The notes beneath the pieces were generated by a model that had not been told where the DNA came from, did not search any database, and saw only the letters and a program-made list of their open reading frames with translations. Shown in pieces: positions 9,558-19,206 of a stretch of 27,335 nt of DNA. A program made the position numbers and the translations under genes. How positions within the stretch are numbered: position 1 is the first letter of the stretch; the number at the start of each line of letters is the position of its first letter. This DNA is from a virus. The stretch lies in IMG/VR virus record IMGVR_UViG_3300020197_000123, positions 1 through 27,335 of that record. One strand, written 5' to 3'.

Positions 9558-12500
9558 TCAAGTTCTTATAATTTCATAATCAACATTGCTGAATTGCGGA
9601 ATAACTTCGTAAACCAAAGCAGGTGCAACTGGTTTACCATAGTTTCTAGCGTCAGTTGTATCAATTGTTAGGTTAGTTGTATTTGTAATACCAATATTGC
9701 TATTGAGCGTAATAACGTTACCAAATATAACATTAATTGTTTTAATTAGAGTAGATCCGTCAATTTTAATTCTTATTTTATCATTGGATGCAATGAAACT
9801 TGAAATGGTGTTTGTATTTCCCTTAATAACAATACTCGCATTTCCATTAGAAATATGCGCTCTGCCTTCTCCAATTATCACACAAGAACTTTCAATATTT
9901 AGAGAGTTATTATTAGCGATTGATTTGATTTCCTTAACAAATGATCGCTTAGTATCAGCAGAATTAATTACAATCATATCCCCAACATTTGCCAAAGTGT
10001 CAAAACTTTGTCCAACGCCAGTTACATTATTTGCATCATAAGAAACAGAACATGTTCCGATTAATGAATTTGAAGCGAGAATCATTGCATGAGTGTTTAT
10101 ATTAATATCAGGTGCGGTTGAATGTGATTCTGGAATAATATGAACTGGAAGAAGTTTTGTTCCAGTTGGATGGGCAACATCAAAGATTGTCTTTTTATAT
10201 GTATCGTAACTTTCTTCAGAATGTAAGGAGTATGAATAATTGTGATACTTTTCATCGTCTTGGAATCTCTTATCAGAGCTTAGATGACCATCACTGTTTA
10301 GATAGAAACCATTGTAACGTATCAATCCATTGATAAATTCAGCATTGGCTTTTGCTTTACCATTACCATATTGACGTGGATATAGAATTCCTTCGATATT
10401 CGCATTGGCAATTGTCACGCCAGACGTATATACATTCAAGAACACACCTGTGGCATTTGCTCGCGTCACAACTAGATTACCGCTCACCACATTAGGCGTT
10501 CCAGAGTAATTGAACACACGAAGAATTGAGTTATTTGAGTATAATCCATCAACGGTTGCAGTGAATGTTTTATTGTTTGGCAATCCTTGGTAAACTGAAT
10601 CATTCTCTAGAATACCAGCAATGTTTGTTGTATTGCCTGTCACATAAAGGTCATAAATCTTAAGCGATACATTTGGTCGAGAAATATAGTCTGAACCACG
10701 ATTTGTAATATCAAAATCTATGATTTCGCCTAAGAAGGTTGTAGTAGAAGACAATTCTTCTCCATCACCTAGCAAGACGACATTTAAATTTGCTCCAGAT
10801 CCTGATCCACCCGCAACTGCAGTTGGCGATGATACATAGCCTTCGCCTCTATTTGTAAAAGTAATTTTTTGAATTGATCCAGAAATATTAACAGAAGAAA
10901 CATAAGCTGCTGCACCCACTCCAGTACCATTAAAATTTATCGTGTCGTTATTTGCATAACCTGTGCCACCATTTACGATTTCAATTGCGCCAAGAATTCC
11001 CATGCCCATGATCAATGGACGATTATCCATTCTTAATACTTTACTTAAAATATTAATGGAATTGATATTTGTTTCAAATGCTCTTTCCAAGAAAATAGTT
11101 CTTGTCGCACCATCGTAATCAATAATGCTTCTATGGTGTTTATCTAACTTAATTCTGCGACCAACATAAAAATCATCTACTGAAGAGTATTCGCTGCTCA
11201 ATTTAAATGTTGCGTTTGTTTGATTGTATTCTGAAAATTCACCTGGATTAATCGCAATAAATCCTAATGATGATAGATCACTGTCATACACTGAAACAAC
11301 ATTAAAATTCAAATCATCTTCAAATCCACCACCGCCAGAAACAACTGACGTGGCAATAATTGGATGTAAGTTAAAGGTTTCAAATGTAAGCGCACCACCA
11401 ATTTTAGTATCTAATGATGTGGTTAATTTTAATGCACTCGTTGAATCTAAAGTTGCACTTAATGTTGAATTTGCGTTCAATTTTTTATCAGTAGCAGAAG
11501 AACTAAATGCAGAAGTGACCGTTAAATGATATGCATTTGTTATATTTGCAATCGTTCGAAGTTCTCCATTTACTTCAATATCTTTACCTGCTGTAAGATA
11601 ATTATAAAATCCAGGAGAGCCAGCATTAAAATTTGCTATGTCAATGGCAGAAATATTTGAGATAACTTCATTTCCAGTAATGTTCACTTTTCCGACTATT
11701 GAAGTGTTCGCATTGACAACTGCAATTCCATTTGCACCATAATATTGCGAAATAACAACTGTATTAATTAATCCTTGCAGTCCATTTGATCCAGTTCCAT
11801 CTACAACTTTTAAAACATAATTATTGTAGTAGCCATTAGAAGTATTTACAGATGGTAAACTGGAAATATTGACTGTTGTTTGCGTAGAGCCAACAGCATT
11901 TGCATAAAATATTGTAGTGGGTGAAGTGTTTGAGAAGTCTAAATCGTTTTCATACAAATATGAATTTGCTTTTAAAGAAATACCATCAGAGGAATATGGA
12001 ATTGTAATAGTATTTGCAATGGTTGTATCTAAACCAGATACCACAGCATTAGCACCTGCACCATTACCAGTGCCATCATATACAAGAGTTGATGGATTTC
12101 TTGTGATAATATCGATGAATGTATTAGGTGTTGTTCTGAAACCATAACCACCTTTTACCACAGTGACGTTATCTAAAATTGTTACAGTAACATTTCCGAC
12201 TGTTGCAACTGCTTTTTGTCTCGTAAGAGAATTAATATTCTGACCGCCATTGATCACAACAGGATCACCTGTGACGTATCTTCTTCCTCTTCTTTGCGGA
12301 TTAATTTTAATATTGGATAAACTACCAATAATTGTTTCTCTGAATATTTGAGTTACGCCATTCTCATCTTCATATTGAATCTCGAGAAACTCATTGTTAT
12401 TAAATGTTCTTGTAATGCTTGAGACATAAACTTCATAAATTTCATTATTTGTGGCATAATCAATAGTCTTATAAGCTCTTTCAATGATGCAACTTGCTTT

Positions 12501-12992
12501 CGAAACTGAGCCAACGCCTTTTTGATTCTTCAACAAATTTAATTCTACAGATTGATTTCCAGCAGATGATGAGAGCCTGAATGCTTGCGGCTGCACCCAT
12601 TTTCCATCGGAGGCTTTAAAGATTTGCGATTTAGGGAAATAAACTTCAAGTTCTTTATTGTAAAGAACACGAAATAAAAACTTGAAAGAATCTGAAGTAC
12701 CTTTTTTACTATAAAAGTCTCTTGATGCTTTGATAATTTTTTCAGTAGATAGTTCTGATTCTTCAGGAAACGAAGGTAGAATTTTTATTCTGAAGTATTT
12801 TAACAAATTTTCTCTAGTTAAGTCAATATTATAGTTATCAGAAAATCTTTTTAATTCGTAAATAGGATTACCTGGCTGTTCTAAAAACTCATAATACTTT
12901 TCTAGAAATTCAACGAATACAGGATAATCTGAGCGAATGAACTCAGGTAACTGTGATTCAATAAATGTTGAAACTCTATTCAGACTTGACAT
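9558..12992 (-). CDS. Large baseplate wedge protein in the gp7 position (1144 aa)
   Basis: It lies between gp6 and gp8, exactly where T4 has gene 7 (1032 aa), and its length is similar. The N-terminal 140 residues are the best conserved part: SQLPEFIRSDYPVFVEFLEK, YYEFLEQPGNPIYEL, then FYSKKGTSDSFKFLFRVLY. This block heads a large protein family in marine T4-like phages. I do not see clear T4 gp7 sequence similarity, so identity with gp7 rests on position and size. The middle and C-terminal parts are Asn/Thr-rich beta repeats with several Gly-Tyr modules (KGGYGFRTTP, NGGTGYANNDTINF, NRGEGYVSSPT, NRGSDYISRPN). About residues 925-975 contain a Tyr/His-rich block (FQDDEKYHNYSYSLHSEESY). The ATG lies 1 nt after the gp6 stop with only a weak ribosome site, suggesting reinitiation. 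Confidence 0.75.
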   Translation of the reverse strand: MSSLNRVSTFIESQLPEFIRSDYPVFVEFLEKYYEFLEQPGNPIYELKRFSDNYNIDLTRENLLKYFRIKILPSFPEESELSTEKIIKASRDFYSKKGTSDSFKFLFRVLYNKELEVYFPKSQIFKASDGKWVQPQAFRLSSSAGNQSVELNLLKNQKGVGSVSKASCIIERAYKTIDYATNNEIYEVYVSSITRTFNNNEFLEIQYEDENGVTQIFRETIIGSLSNIKINPQRRGRRYVTGDPVVINGGQNINSLTRQKAVATVGNVTVTILDNVTVVKGGYGFRTTPNTFIDIITRNPSTLVYDGTGNGAGANAVVSGLDTTIANTITIPYSSDGISLKANSYLYENDLDFSNTSPTTIFYANAVGSTQTTVNISSLPSVNTSNGYYNNYVLKVVDGTGSNGLQGLINTVVISQYYGANGIAVVNANTSIVGKVNITGNEVISNISAIDIANFNAGSPGFYNYLTAGKDIEVNGELRTIANITNAYHLTVTSAFSSSATDKKLNANSTLSATLDSTSALKLTTSLDTKIGGALTFETFNLHPIIATSVVSGGGGFEDDLNFNVVSVYDSDLSSLGFIAINPGEFSEYNQTNATFKLSSEYSSVDDFYVGRRIKLDKHHRSIIDYDGATRTIFLERAFETNINSINILSKVLRMDNRPLIMGMGILGAIEIVNGGTGYANNDTINFNGTGVGAAAYVSSVNISGSIQKITFTNRGEGYVSSPTAVAGGSGSGANLNVVLLGDGEELSSTTTFLGEIIDFDITNRGSDYISRPNVSLKIYDLYVTGNTTNIAGILENDSVYQGLPNNKTFTATVDGLYSNNSILRVFNYSGTPNVVSGNLVVTRANATGVFLNVYTSGVTIANANIEGILYPRQYGNGKAKANAEFINGLIRYNGFYLNSDGHLSSDKRFQDDEKYHNYSYSLHSEESYDTYKKTIFDVAHPTGTKLLPVHIIPESHSTAPDININTHAMILASNSLIGTCSVSYDANNVTGVGQSFDTLANVGDMIVINSADTKRSFVKEIKSIANNNSLNIESSCVIIGEGRAHISNGNASIVIKGNTNTISSFIASNDKIRIKIDGSTLIKTINVIFGNVITLNSNIGITNTTNLTIDTTDARNYGKPVAPALVYEVIPQFSNVDYEIIRT

Positions 12993-12993
12993 A

Positions 12994-15069
12994 TTAGGTT
13001 ACTTTTATTGTATCAATAGTGACTTGTGATTGATTATCAATGTCTAATGTAATAATTGTATTGCGTTCAGAATTGAACAATGTGTTTTTAGGCGTTGCAT
13101 AAAACTTAATTGTCTTGAATGCATCAATAATATCTAAAGGCTTGAATTGTGATAAAGTTATAATACCTTGTAGGTAATCAATTATTCCAGCATTTTCAGA
13201 GAAGATGACTTTAATATTGTTATTGTCAAAATAGTATGATCGTAATCTACCAGTTGTGTTTTCAATAATGGGTTTTAAGATAACATTTTGTAGTAGATTG
13301 TCGTCTTGATCATACGCTTTGATTGCTGCTGTAGAGTAACCAGAACCAACCTTTTCAATCACAACGGAAGTTACTTTACCATTTGTTATAACAGCGCGCA
13401 AAGACGCACCAATACCATCGCCGTTAATTACTAATCTTGGTATTGTTGTAAGACCTGAACCACCTTGAATCACTTGAACCGCAGAAATGCCTGTAGAGGA
13501 TAGGGGTGCTTCCTCGAAATAGAATTCGCGAAGAACACCTTCATTATCATATGCAGTAAATGCTGGGCTCGAACCAATACGATCAGCACCTGTAGAACGT
13601 TTGAGTTCAGTGTAGTATTTGATGACATAATTTCGCGAAACACCAAGAACAGGAGTCAATCGTTTTTCAATTTTCACATCGATATCATTACTTACAATTG
13701 AAGGATGTGCCATGTCGACTTCATGCATCAATCGTGAAATCTTAAATAATGAGTTAAATTGATCAAGATTTGTATTTGCATAATCATTAATTTTTCCGCG
13801 AACAAGTGAAGAAATCTCCCCTGGAGTCAAAGTCGTTGCAGTCGGATCATATGAAACACGAACGTTTAAATTTAAATAGTTAAAATCTGGGTCAACAAAT
13901 TCTGGCGTTACAGTAAGAATACTAATTGGATTAATAATTTCTCTGAGAATGTAATCTTTTTCTGTTCTTGAAATTTCATAACCAGCTGAAGGTTTTGCAG
14001 ATACAAACACTTTGCCGTAAATTGGTGGAATGTTTTCTTCACCACCCCAAACGTTTACTGCCTCAAATGATGGGTAACGTTGTTGAATCAGTGCTGTGTA
14101 ATCATTCTTTGTTACAGCACGACCGTTAGATGCAAATGTTTTTGGAGCAAGATATTTGATTGTTTCAATTGATTCTATGTCCGCACCACCAGCTGCGACT
14201 TGATCAACCACAATGCTTCCGTTAGTTAATCCATCTACTGAATCGAGTAATTTAAATGATGTGGCTTTATTGGCTTTTTTGCCATTACTCATTAGATAAG
14301 AAACAACAACCATGTTACCTTCTGATAATTTTTTGCCAAGAATATTATCACCGAAATAGATCTTGTAATTTCCATTTTCAATTTCATCGATAAAATAAAC
14401 CGCACTGTTACCAGTAAGTGCTGTAGAATTAGCTGCTAAAGTATATGATTGTTGTGATAGATCAATAGCAGATGTTTGAACAATAACTTCAATTGTAGAG
14501 GTGTCAATATTTTGGTTTCCTAATGTAAATTCTTGCAATGGATTTAATTGTTCGCTGTGTATGAATACTTGTGAAGTGGGTGTTCCTTCGAATATATTCA
14601 GATCAGCGAATACAAACTGATTATTCGCCTTTGTTACTGTAACTTCATCTAAATTTGTAAACGTATAATTAATACCATCAACAGCTGAAGAAGCGAATCT
14701 TGTGAATTTAGGAATAGTTAGTGATGATGTGTTTGCAACCCCAGCATTATTCGCTAAAGTAAAGGTTAAATCGATTCTTGCTATTGAACTGCGAATAGAT
14801 GCTGGAGTATAACCAAGCATCTTAGCATGAGAGATAACAGAATTTCGGATAGATGCGGAATCTAAAAACGACTCATTTGCAATCATGTTCATATAGAACG
14901 AAAGATAATGAGTATTATAAGAGAGCAAATCAATTAACTGAGATAACGTCGAGCCTTCGAAGTCATAATCCGCAAAGGCACTTTGTGACTTTAAAAAGTT
15001 CTTTAGACTTGCTTTAATTGTAAAGAAGTCTGGCTCTGATATTACTAGTTTGCTTTCGACATTAGCCAT
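12994..15069 (-). CDS. gp6: Baseplate wedge protein gp6
   Basis: 691 residues (T4 gp6 is 660). The N-terminal block (FLKSQSAFADYDFEGSTLSQ, then LIDLLSYNTHYLSFYMNMIA, NESFLDSASIRNSVISHAKM, LGYTPASIRSS) is characteristic of gp6/gpJ-family wedge proteins. gp6 forms the inner ring of the baseplate and contacts gp25 and gp53. The mid-region has YLAPKTFASNGRAVTKNDYT and YPSFEAVNVWGGEE, the usual 'baseplate J' core. About residues 527-587 are an inserted Gly-rich module (IQGGSGLTTIPRLVINGDG, VGSGYSTAA) shared with neighbouring genes. It follows gp25 with a 1-nt gap and an AAGG ribosome site about 11 nt before the ATG. Confidence 0.93.
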   Translation of the reverse strand: MANVESKLVISEPDFFTIKASLKNFLKSQSAFADYDFEGSTLSQLIDLLSYNTHYLSFYMNMIANESFLDSASIRNSVISHAKMLGYTPASIRSSIARIDLTFTLANNAGVANTSSLTIPKFTRFASSAVDGINYTFTNLDEVTVTKANNQFVFADLNIFEGTPTSQVFIHSEQLNPLQEFTLGNQNIDTSTIEVIVQTSAIDLSQQSYTLAANSTALTGNSAVYFIDEIENGNYKIYFGDNILGKKLSEGNMVVVSYLMSNGKKANKATSFKLLDSVDGLTNGSIVVDQVAAGGADIESIETIKYLAPKTFASNGRAVTKNDYTALIQQRYPSFEAVNVWGGEENIPPIYGKVFVSAKPSAGYEISRTEKDYILREIINPISILTVTPEFVDPDFNYLNLNVRVSYDPTATTLTPGEISSLVRGKINDYANTNLDQFNSLFKISRLMHEVDMAHPSIVSNDIDVKIEKRLTPVLGVSRNYVIKYYTELKRSTGADRIGSSPAFTAYDNEGVLREFYFEEAPLSSTGISAVQVIQGGSGLTTIPRLVINGDGIGASLRAVITNGKVTSVVIEKVGSGYSTAAIKAYDQDDNLLQNVILKPIIENTTGRLRSYYFDNNNIKVIFSENAGIIDYLQGIITLSQFKPLDIIDAFKTIKFYATPKNTLFNSERNTIITLDIDNQSQVTIDTIKVT

Positions 15070-15070
15070 T

Positions 15071-15463
15071 TTATCTTAACCTTTGCAAAAATATAACCGT
15101 CGTGAATGGTTTAATAGAGTTTAACAAATAGAAACGAATTGTGACATCGAATCCATCCATATCGAAATTTGGAACTACATTGACAAAATCTAATTTTATA
15201 CGCGACTCGTAGTTTTTAAGACTAGTGACGATTTCTTCCTTAATGTTCATTGCCGTCATGTCATCTAATGGCTCGAATAACTGCGAATATACATCACTTC
15301 CAAACTTGGGAGTAAATCTTCGCTCACCATGATTGGTCAAAATGATATTTCGAACTGCACTAATGATTGCATGTTCGTTTATCTTTAAAGAAACGTCTTT
15401 CGTAACTGGATGTTTACTAAATTTTAGGTCTAAGTCAGAAAATACTCGAGCGACTCTTTCCAT
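15071..15463 (-). CDS. gp25: Baseplate wedge protein gp25
   Basis: 130 residues, almost the length of T4 gp25 (132). The motifs RNIILTNHGERRFTPKFGSD and LFEPLDDMTA are the gp25/GpW-family signature: the conserved 'G-E-R-x-F-x-P-x-F-G' and 'F-E-P' segments that form the wedge core where gp25 meets two gp6 chains and the sheath. A good ribosome site (GAGGTG, about 7 nt before ATG) sits just below a late-promoter-like CATAAATA motif. The gene may therefore be transcribed both by read-through from gp5 and from its own late start. Confidence 0.95.
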   Translation of the reverse strand: MERVARVFSDLDLKFSKHPVTKDVSLKINEHAIISAVRNIILTNHGERRFTPKFGSDVYSQLFEPLDDMTAMNIKEEIVTSLKNYESRIKLDFVNVVPNFDMDGFDVTIRFYLLNSIKPFTTVIFLQRLR

Positions 15464-15483
15464 TTAAAGCACCTCTAAATGAT

Positions 15484-15491
15484 TATTTATG
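15484..15491 (-). promoter_or_regulatory. Candidate T4-type late promoter upstream of gp25
   Basis: The minus-strand octamer CATAAATA fits the NATAAATA late-promoter motif of T4-like phages. It overlaps the gp5 stop codon and lies about 20 nt before the gp25 ATG, leaving a short leader that still includes the GAGGTG ribosome site. ATAAATA is not rare in DNA this AT-rich, so the position is the main support. Confidence 0.4.
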
Positions 15492-17886
15492 TCTTAGATG
15501 GGCGAACTATTGTCGTAATGGGACAACCGCCATCTCCAACTAATGAGACATCACCGATTCGACCGTCTCCGATATCAAATCTTGGATCAGGAGGCTGTGA
15601 ACCACCTACAAACGATAGGGCATTATTTTTCTTTTGATAGACGAAATTCACATGATCATTAGCCCAAAGAACGATATCCCCAGGTTGAGCATCTTCAGGT
15701 TTTACACGAGTAAATCTAAAGTCGTTAAATCTCAATTCGATATCTTTAGAATATGGAGTCTGAACGTATCGATAACCATTGTGTTTCAATCCATAATTTA
15801 CAAACGCCATTGCCCATACGGTCTGATCGCTCAATGTCCAGTATTCTTGAGAGAATCCTAGATTTCTCCATAATCCTAAGATATTTTGATTAGATGGCTG
15901 AATAGTTCCCGTAAGTTCGATTCCAGTTTCTCTCCAATAACCATTCGAAGCGAGAGCAAGTTGTCTCTCTAGCCACTTTGATATGTCTGCAGTTTCGTTT
16001 AGATAAATTAAACTTTCCCCAACTACATTATTTAAGATCAAATCAGAACCAGATCTTGGCGACTCAGGAATATATCGCTTGACATTTTGATATTGTGATG
16101 TATAATCATATGGATTGATGAAGAAATTTCGTAGAAATTCATCATTTTGCGTATTAATATTAACACTTAATCGAATAGTTCGATCATTTTCAAGGAATTT
16201 TTGCGCAGCAGTAGGTGTTCCTCTTCTTGGAGCCGTAAAGAGATCGTGAGAGGATTCTGTAAGTTGTTGTGCGCAGAACGATAAGGTATTTGCTTTGACT
16301 TTAAAGGTATCGCCCACCGAAAAGTTAACATTGCCGCTCACAGATGCATTTAAATCATTTTCAACTTGTAAAAAAACATCCCCAACTATTCTTACATTGG
16401 TATTCGATTCAATGACGATGTTTACCTTTCCAGCAACATATAAATGATCATCACTCATTACAATTCTATAGTTGTTTTTGACGACTTTTTCTACCTTAGA
16501 TCCACTAGGATACCATTCTGAGAAACTTCCAGAACGATGCGCCAAATGAACACGTTCGTTTAATGGCGTGTCGTCCATTTCAAAAACGTGACCAGACTCG
16601 GTTTCTCTTGCTTTATTATATGGGTATTCTGCTGAGTATGCTGGACTTGGTTCAGCCCAAGACTCATTGTTTGCACCGATTGCGCTGATTGGAGTTCGTT
16701 CTCGGAATTTTTGAATTAATGTCTTATCTAAATTTGTAGCAACATCGCTTAATGATGGTTTGCCGAGCTCTTCAGGTACTGGGTATTTGATGGATAATGC
16801 ATCTGAATCAGCAGACAAATTAGATTCATGAACTTGTACGCCTACACCTGCTCCCGCAACAATTGAAGGGTTTGTATTTAATTTATTGTTAGCACGCGCA
16901 GAAGTGAGTGAGCTTCTTGGAATAGACTTGAATAAACTTGCTGCAGTATGCGCAAGAGTATCTTCACTGCGTAAATATTTTCCTGTAGACGATTTGAGCA
17001 TCTCAGCACCTAATAGCTGTGAAGCTCGTATAATGTCACCGCTGGTTACTGCAGAACGAACTCCAGATTTCTCAAAGTCGACCTTAACTCCTAAGTGATA
17101 GGCATTAAGCGTAAGACCTGTTTTTTGCGGAGTTGATAATCCATTCCAAGTTGATTCGCCAATCGATTGTTTGGCTCGTTCAATTGTCTCAACAATATCG
17201 ATATCAAGTAATTCCTTTGCTTGCGTCTTCGTTACAATAGTGTTTGCTCCATTGATACCATTTATAATAATGTTATCATTTTTTGTGAGCGCAATATACC
17301 CTTGATTCAATTCGCGTTGTGTAAATTTATGATTGTATCCAACCACATTTTGCACACCATCAGTCAATGACTCTTTAGATTGTAAAGATAGCGGAAGATG
17401 AAGCATAATATTTTCTGCTGTCAACTTCGCAACACCAAGCCCATCATTAATAATATTGCCACTGATTGTGCTTGAATCACCAGTGCGCGCTTCTGGATAA
17501 TCTAACGCGGATGGTTTTTTTGGAGAATTTCGAATTTTATTCGCGTTTCTTAAATCGCCAAATCCTCTGTTACCAGGAGATACTTGTTGATTATATCCTG
17601 GAATTACGCCGAGTATTGCTGGTGATTGACTAAACGATCCATCTAAGAAAAAACCTATAACATATTCGCCTTCTTTTGGTGTTGCGAAAGTATCGTTATT
17701 ATTCACAGAATGAACTGGAATCGCCCACGGAAGATCTTCCGTTGGAATGGCTACAATGTCATCCGTGTGTATACCAAAAATACGCACACGACATCTGCCA
17801 AGTTTTTCTGGATCATTTCTGTCTTCAACGACACCAATCCACCATTGAAACCCATCTTGTCCAACAAAATTTGTGCGCAACTTCAT
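15487..17886 (-). CDS. gp5: Baseplate hub/tail spike protein gp5 with degenerate wall-hydrolase domains
   Basis: 799 residues (T4 gp5 is 575). About residues 12-100 form the gp5 OB-fold (WWIGVVEDRNDPEKLGRCRV, GEYVIGFFLDG, AILGVIPGYNQ). About 155-300 look like a diverged T4-type lysozyme domain: KESLTDGVQNVVGYNH resembles the catalytic Glu/Asp segment (E172, D176), with helices and LTLNAYHLG after it. About 425-540 are the trimeric beta-helix spike entry (ETESGHVFEMDDTPLNER, HRSGSFSEWYPSG, VAGKVNIVIES). The extra C-terminus, about 600-799, resembles NlpC/P60- or CHAP-like peptidases (VWAMAFVNYGLKHNGY, AQPGDIVLWANDHVNFVY, FVGGSQ), but the usual WC-A-A-F-V cysteine is Ala692. The His before NFV is kept. 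The gene starts in an ATGA overlap with the gp27-like gene. Its role is to puncture the outer membrane and locally open the wall; whether either enzyme domain is active is uncertain. Confidence 0.9.
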   Translation of the reverse strand: MKLRTNFVGQDGFQWWIGVVEDRNDPEKLGRCRVRIFGIHTDDIVAIPTEDLPWAIPVHSVNNNDTFATPKEGEYVIGFFLDGSFSQSPAILGVIPGYNQQVSPGNRGFGDLRNANKIRNSPKKPSALDYPEARTGDSSTISGNIINDGLGVAKLTAENIMLHLPLSLQSKESLTDGVQNVVGYNHKFTQRELNQGYIALTKNDNIIINGINGANTIVTKTQAKELLDIDIVETIERAKQSIGESTWNGLSTPQKTGLTLNAYHLGVKVDFEKSGVRSAVTSGDIIRASQLLGAEMLKSSTGKYLRSEDTLAHTAASLFKSIPRSSLTSARANNKLNTNPSIVAGAGVGVQVHESNLSADSDALSIKYPVPEELGKPSLSDVATNLDKTLIQKFRERTPISAIGANNESWAEPSPAYSAEYPYNKARETESGHVFEMDDTPLNERVHLAHRSGSFSEWYPSGSKVEKVVKNNYRIVMSDDHLYVAGKVNIVIESNTNVRIVGDVFLQVENDLNASVSGNVNFSVGDTFKVKANTLSFCAQQLTESSHDLFTAPRRGTPTAAQKFLENDRTIRLSVNINTQNDEFLRNFFINPYDYTSQYQNVKRYIPESPRSGSDLILNNVVGESLIYLNETADISKWLERQLALASNGYWRETGIELTGTIQPSNQNILGLWRNLGFSQEYWTLSDQTVWAMAFVNYGLKHNGYRYVQTPYSKDIELRFNDFRFTRVKPEDAQPGDIVLWANDHVNFVYQKKNNALSFVGGSQPPDPRFDIGDGRIGDVSLVGDGGCPITTIVRPSKT

Positions 17887-19205
17887 GAATTAATTACCGT
17901 ATTCCACATTGAATTGACTGGCGGCGAATAGTTTAGATTAACATTGACAGAATCTTTACACAATTGAGCATAACAATGATACCTGGTATCTAACAAATGA
18001 TGTCTTAGACCAGTAATTAAATAATTGCCAGACATATATCGATCTTCTGAAATATTATCAGGATTTGTTTCTGCTGCGTTTTGTGGAACGCTTACATATA
18101 CAATATCACCAACAGATAGCGAACTGTCGCCTGGAATGTCAATATGTAATCTTGTGTTATTTAATAGCGCGAGTCTAGAAGCTCTCATCAACAACCACTG
18201 ACTAGCAAGATTGTCTTGAAATTTTGGAAACATTCTTATGTATCCAGAAGCCTGACTTATAGATGATCCAATTCTATTCCTAGCGTTATTATATGGCAAA
18301 TATTGATTCAATGTTTTATATTGTTGAATAGATGAAGACATAACTTCACCTTCCACAGTTCTATTCATAACATCTAAAGTAATTAATTGCGACGCAAATG
18401 CACCACTGCTTATACTCTCTAGTGTATCGAACACCTGTCGAAACTGTAATTCATCAAGTTTACTATGTTGTGATGCAATGCTCTCATTTTGTACAAGGTT
18501 TTTTGCAGAGTAATATAGTTTTCTTTTTGGAATCTGCGAATAAATGCTACTCATAGAACTAAATTTAAATCCATCAGCAGTTTCATAAAAGAAAAAACCT
18601 GGAGACAAATCTTTGCTGAGTGCAAAGGATGATATCCAATTGATGGCTTCGAGTGGTCTTAAATTTGGCACTATTAAAGGATTCTTCTCAGGTGTAAGTA
18701 GAAGTGTAGATTCTTCTATGTTAGATTCTGAGAATTTATTTGATGATATTTTTAAAAAGTTTTGCGCAATAATCCTCACTACATCAGACAATCGAGTTTC
18801 TCTGAATGATTTTGAGATAAAATATTGCTGATTGAGTAGAAACTCCTCTGAACAAAAATGTAGTTTATATTTGGCAGCAGATGTTCCTTGCAAAGAATAC
18901 TCACTTATTTTATAGATTCTAAACACTTTCTCAAATCTTTTCATTCCAGGTGATTTAAAAACAATTGAGATAAATTCATTTCCGTGTATTCCCATTCTAT
19001 TAATAATGTCACTCGAATCAGTCAATAAGATATCACCGTTTATAACATTGTTAAAGATATCTTCATAGATATTAATTTCACTATAGATAAAATTAATATC
19101 GATGCTCGTGCCAGAAGCGTTGACAATTTTTAATTCAATGAGAGTAAAGTCGTATGGCGACAATGCACCATCAGCCGACGTTTTGCCACTTGCCATCATT
19201 TCCAT
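17883..19205 (-). CDS. gp27: Baseplate hub protein, gp27-like
   Basis: 440 residues (T4 gp27 is 391). It starts with a short tail followed by the hub-type beta-barrel segment (YDFTLIELKIVNASGTSIDI, INIYEDIFNNVINGDILLTD, HGNEFISIVF), as in gp27/gpD-family hub proteins that build the torus holding the gp5 trimer. It directly precedes gp5 with a 4-nt ATGA overlap, matching the physical partnership. The C-terminal third (DIPGDSSLSVGDIVYVSVPQ, SGNYLITGLRHHL) resembles the 'G-D-x-V-x-V-P ... G-x-Y-L-I-x-x-x-x-H' ending common to hub proteins. There are candidate starts at the first, third and fourth codons (Met-Glu-Met-Met); the first has AAGAT-type spacing after the gp53 stop, while GGAA would serve the fourth. 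Overall similarity to T4 gp27 is low, so the name rests on fold-type motifs and context. Confidence 0.72.
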   Translation of the reverse strand: MEMMASGKTSADGALSPYDFTLIELKIVNASGTSIDINFIYSEINIYEDIFNNVINGDILLTDSSDIINRMGIHGNEFISIVFKSPGMKRFEKVFRIYKISEYSLQGTSAAKYKLHFCSEEFLLNQQYFISKSFRETRLSDVVRIIAQNFLKISSNKFSESNIEESTLLLTPEKNPLIVPNLRPLEAINWISSFALSKDLSPGFFFYETADGFKFSSMSSIYSQIPKRKLYYSAKNLVQNESIASQHSKLDELQFRQVFDTLESISSGAFASQLITLDVMNRTVEGEVMSSSIQQYKTLNQYLPYNNARNRIGSSISQASGYIRMFPKFQDNLASQWLLMRASRLALLNNTRLHIDIPGDSSLSVGDIVYVSVPQNAAETNPDNISEDRYMSGNYLITGLRHHLLDTRYHCYAQLCKDSVNVNLNYSPPVNSMWNTVINS

Positions 19206-19206
19206 G

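Noticed and set aside
9697-10041. Plus-strand 114-codon open frame opposite the gp7-position gene
   Set aside because: It lies antisense within a clear 1144-aa gene. It has no ribosome site or recognisable protein pattern and follows from the composition of the real frame.
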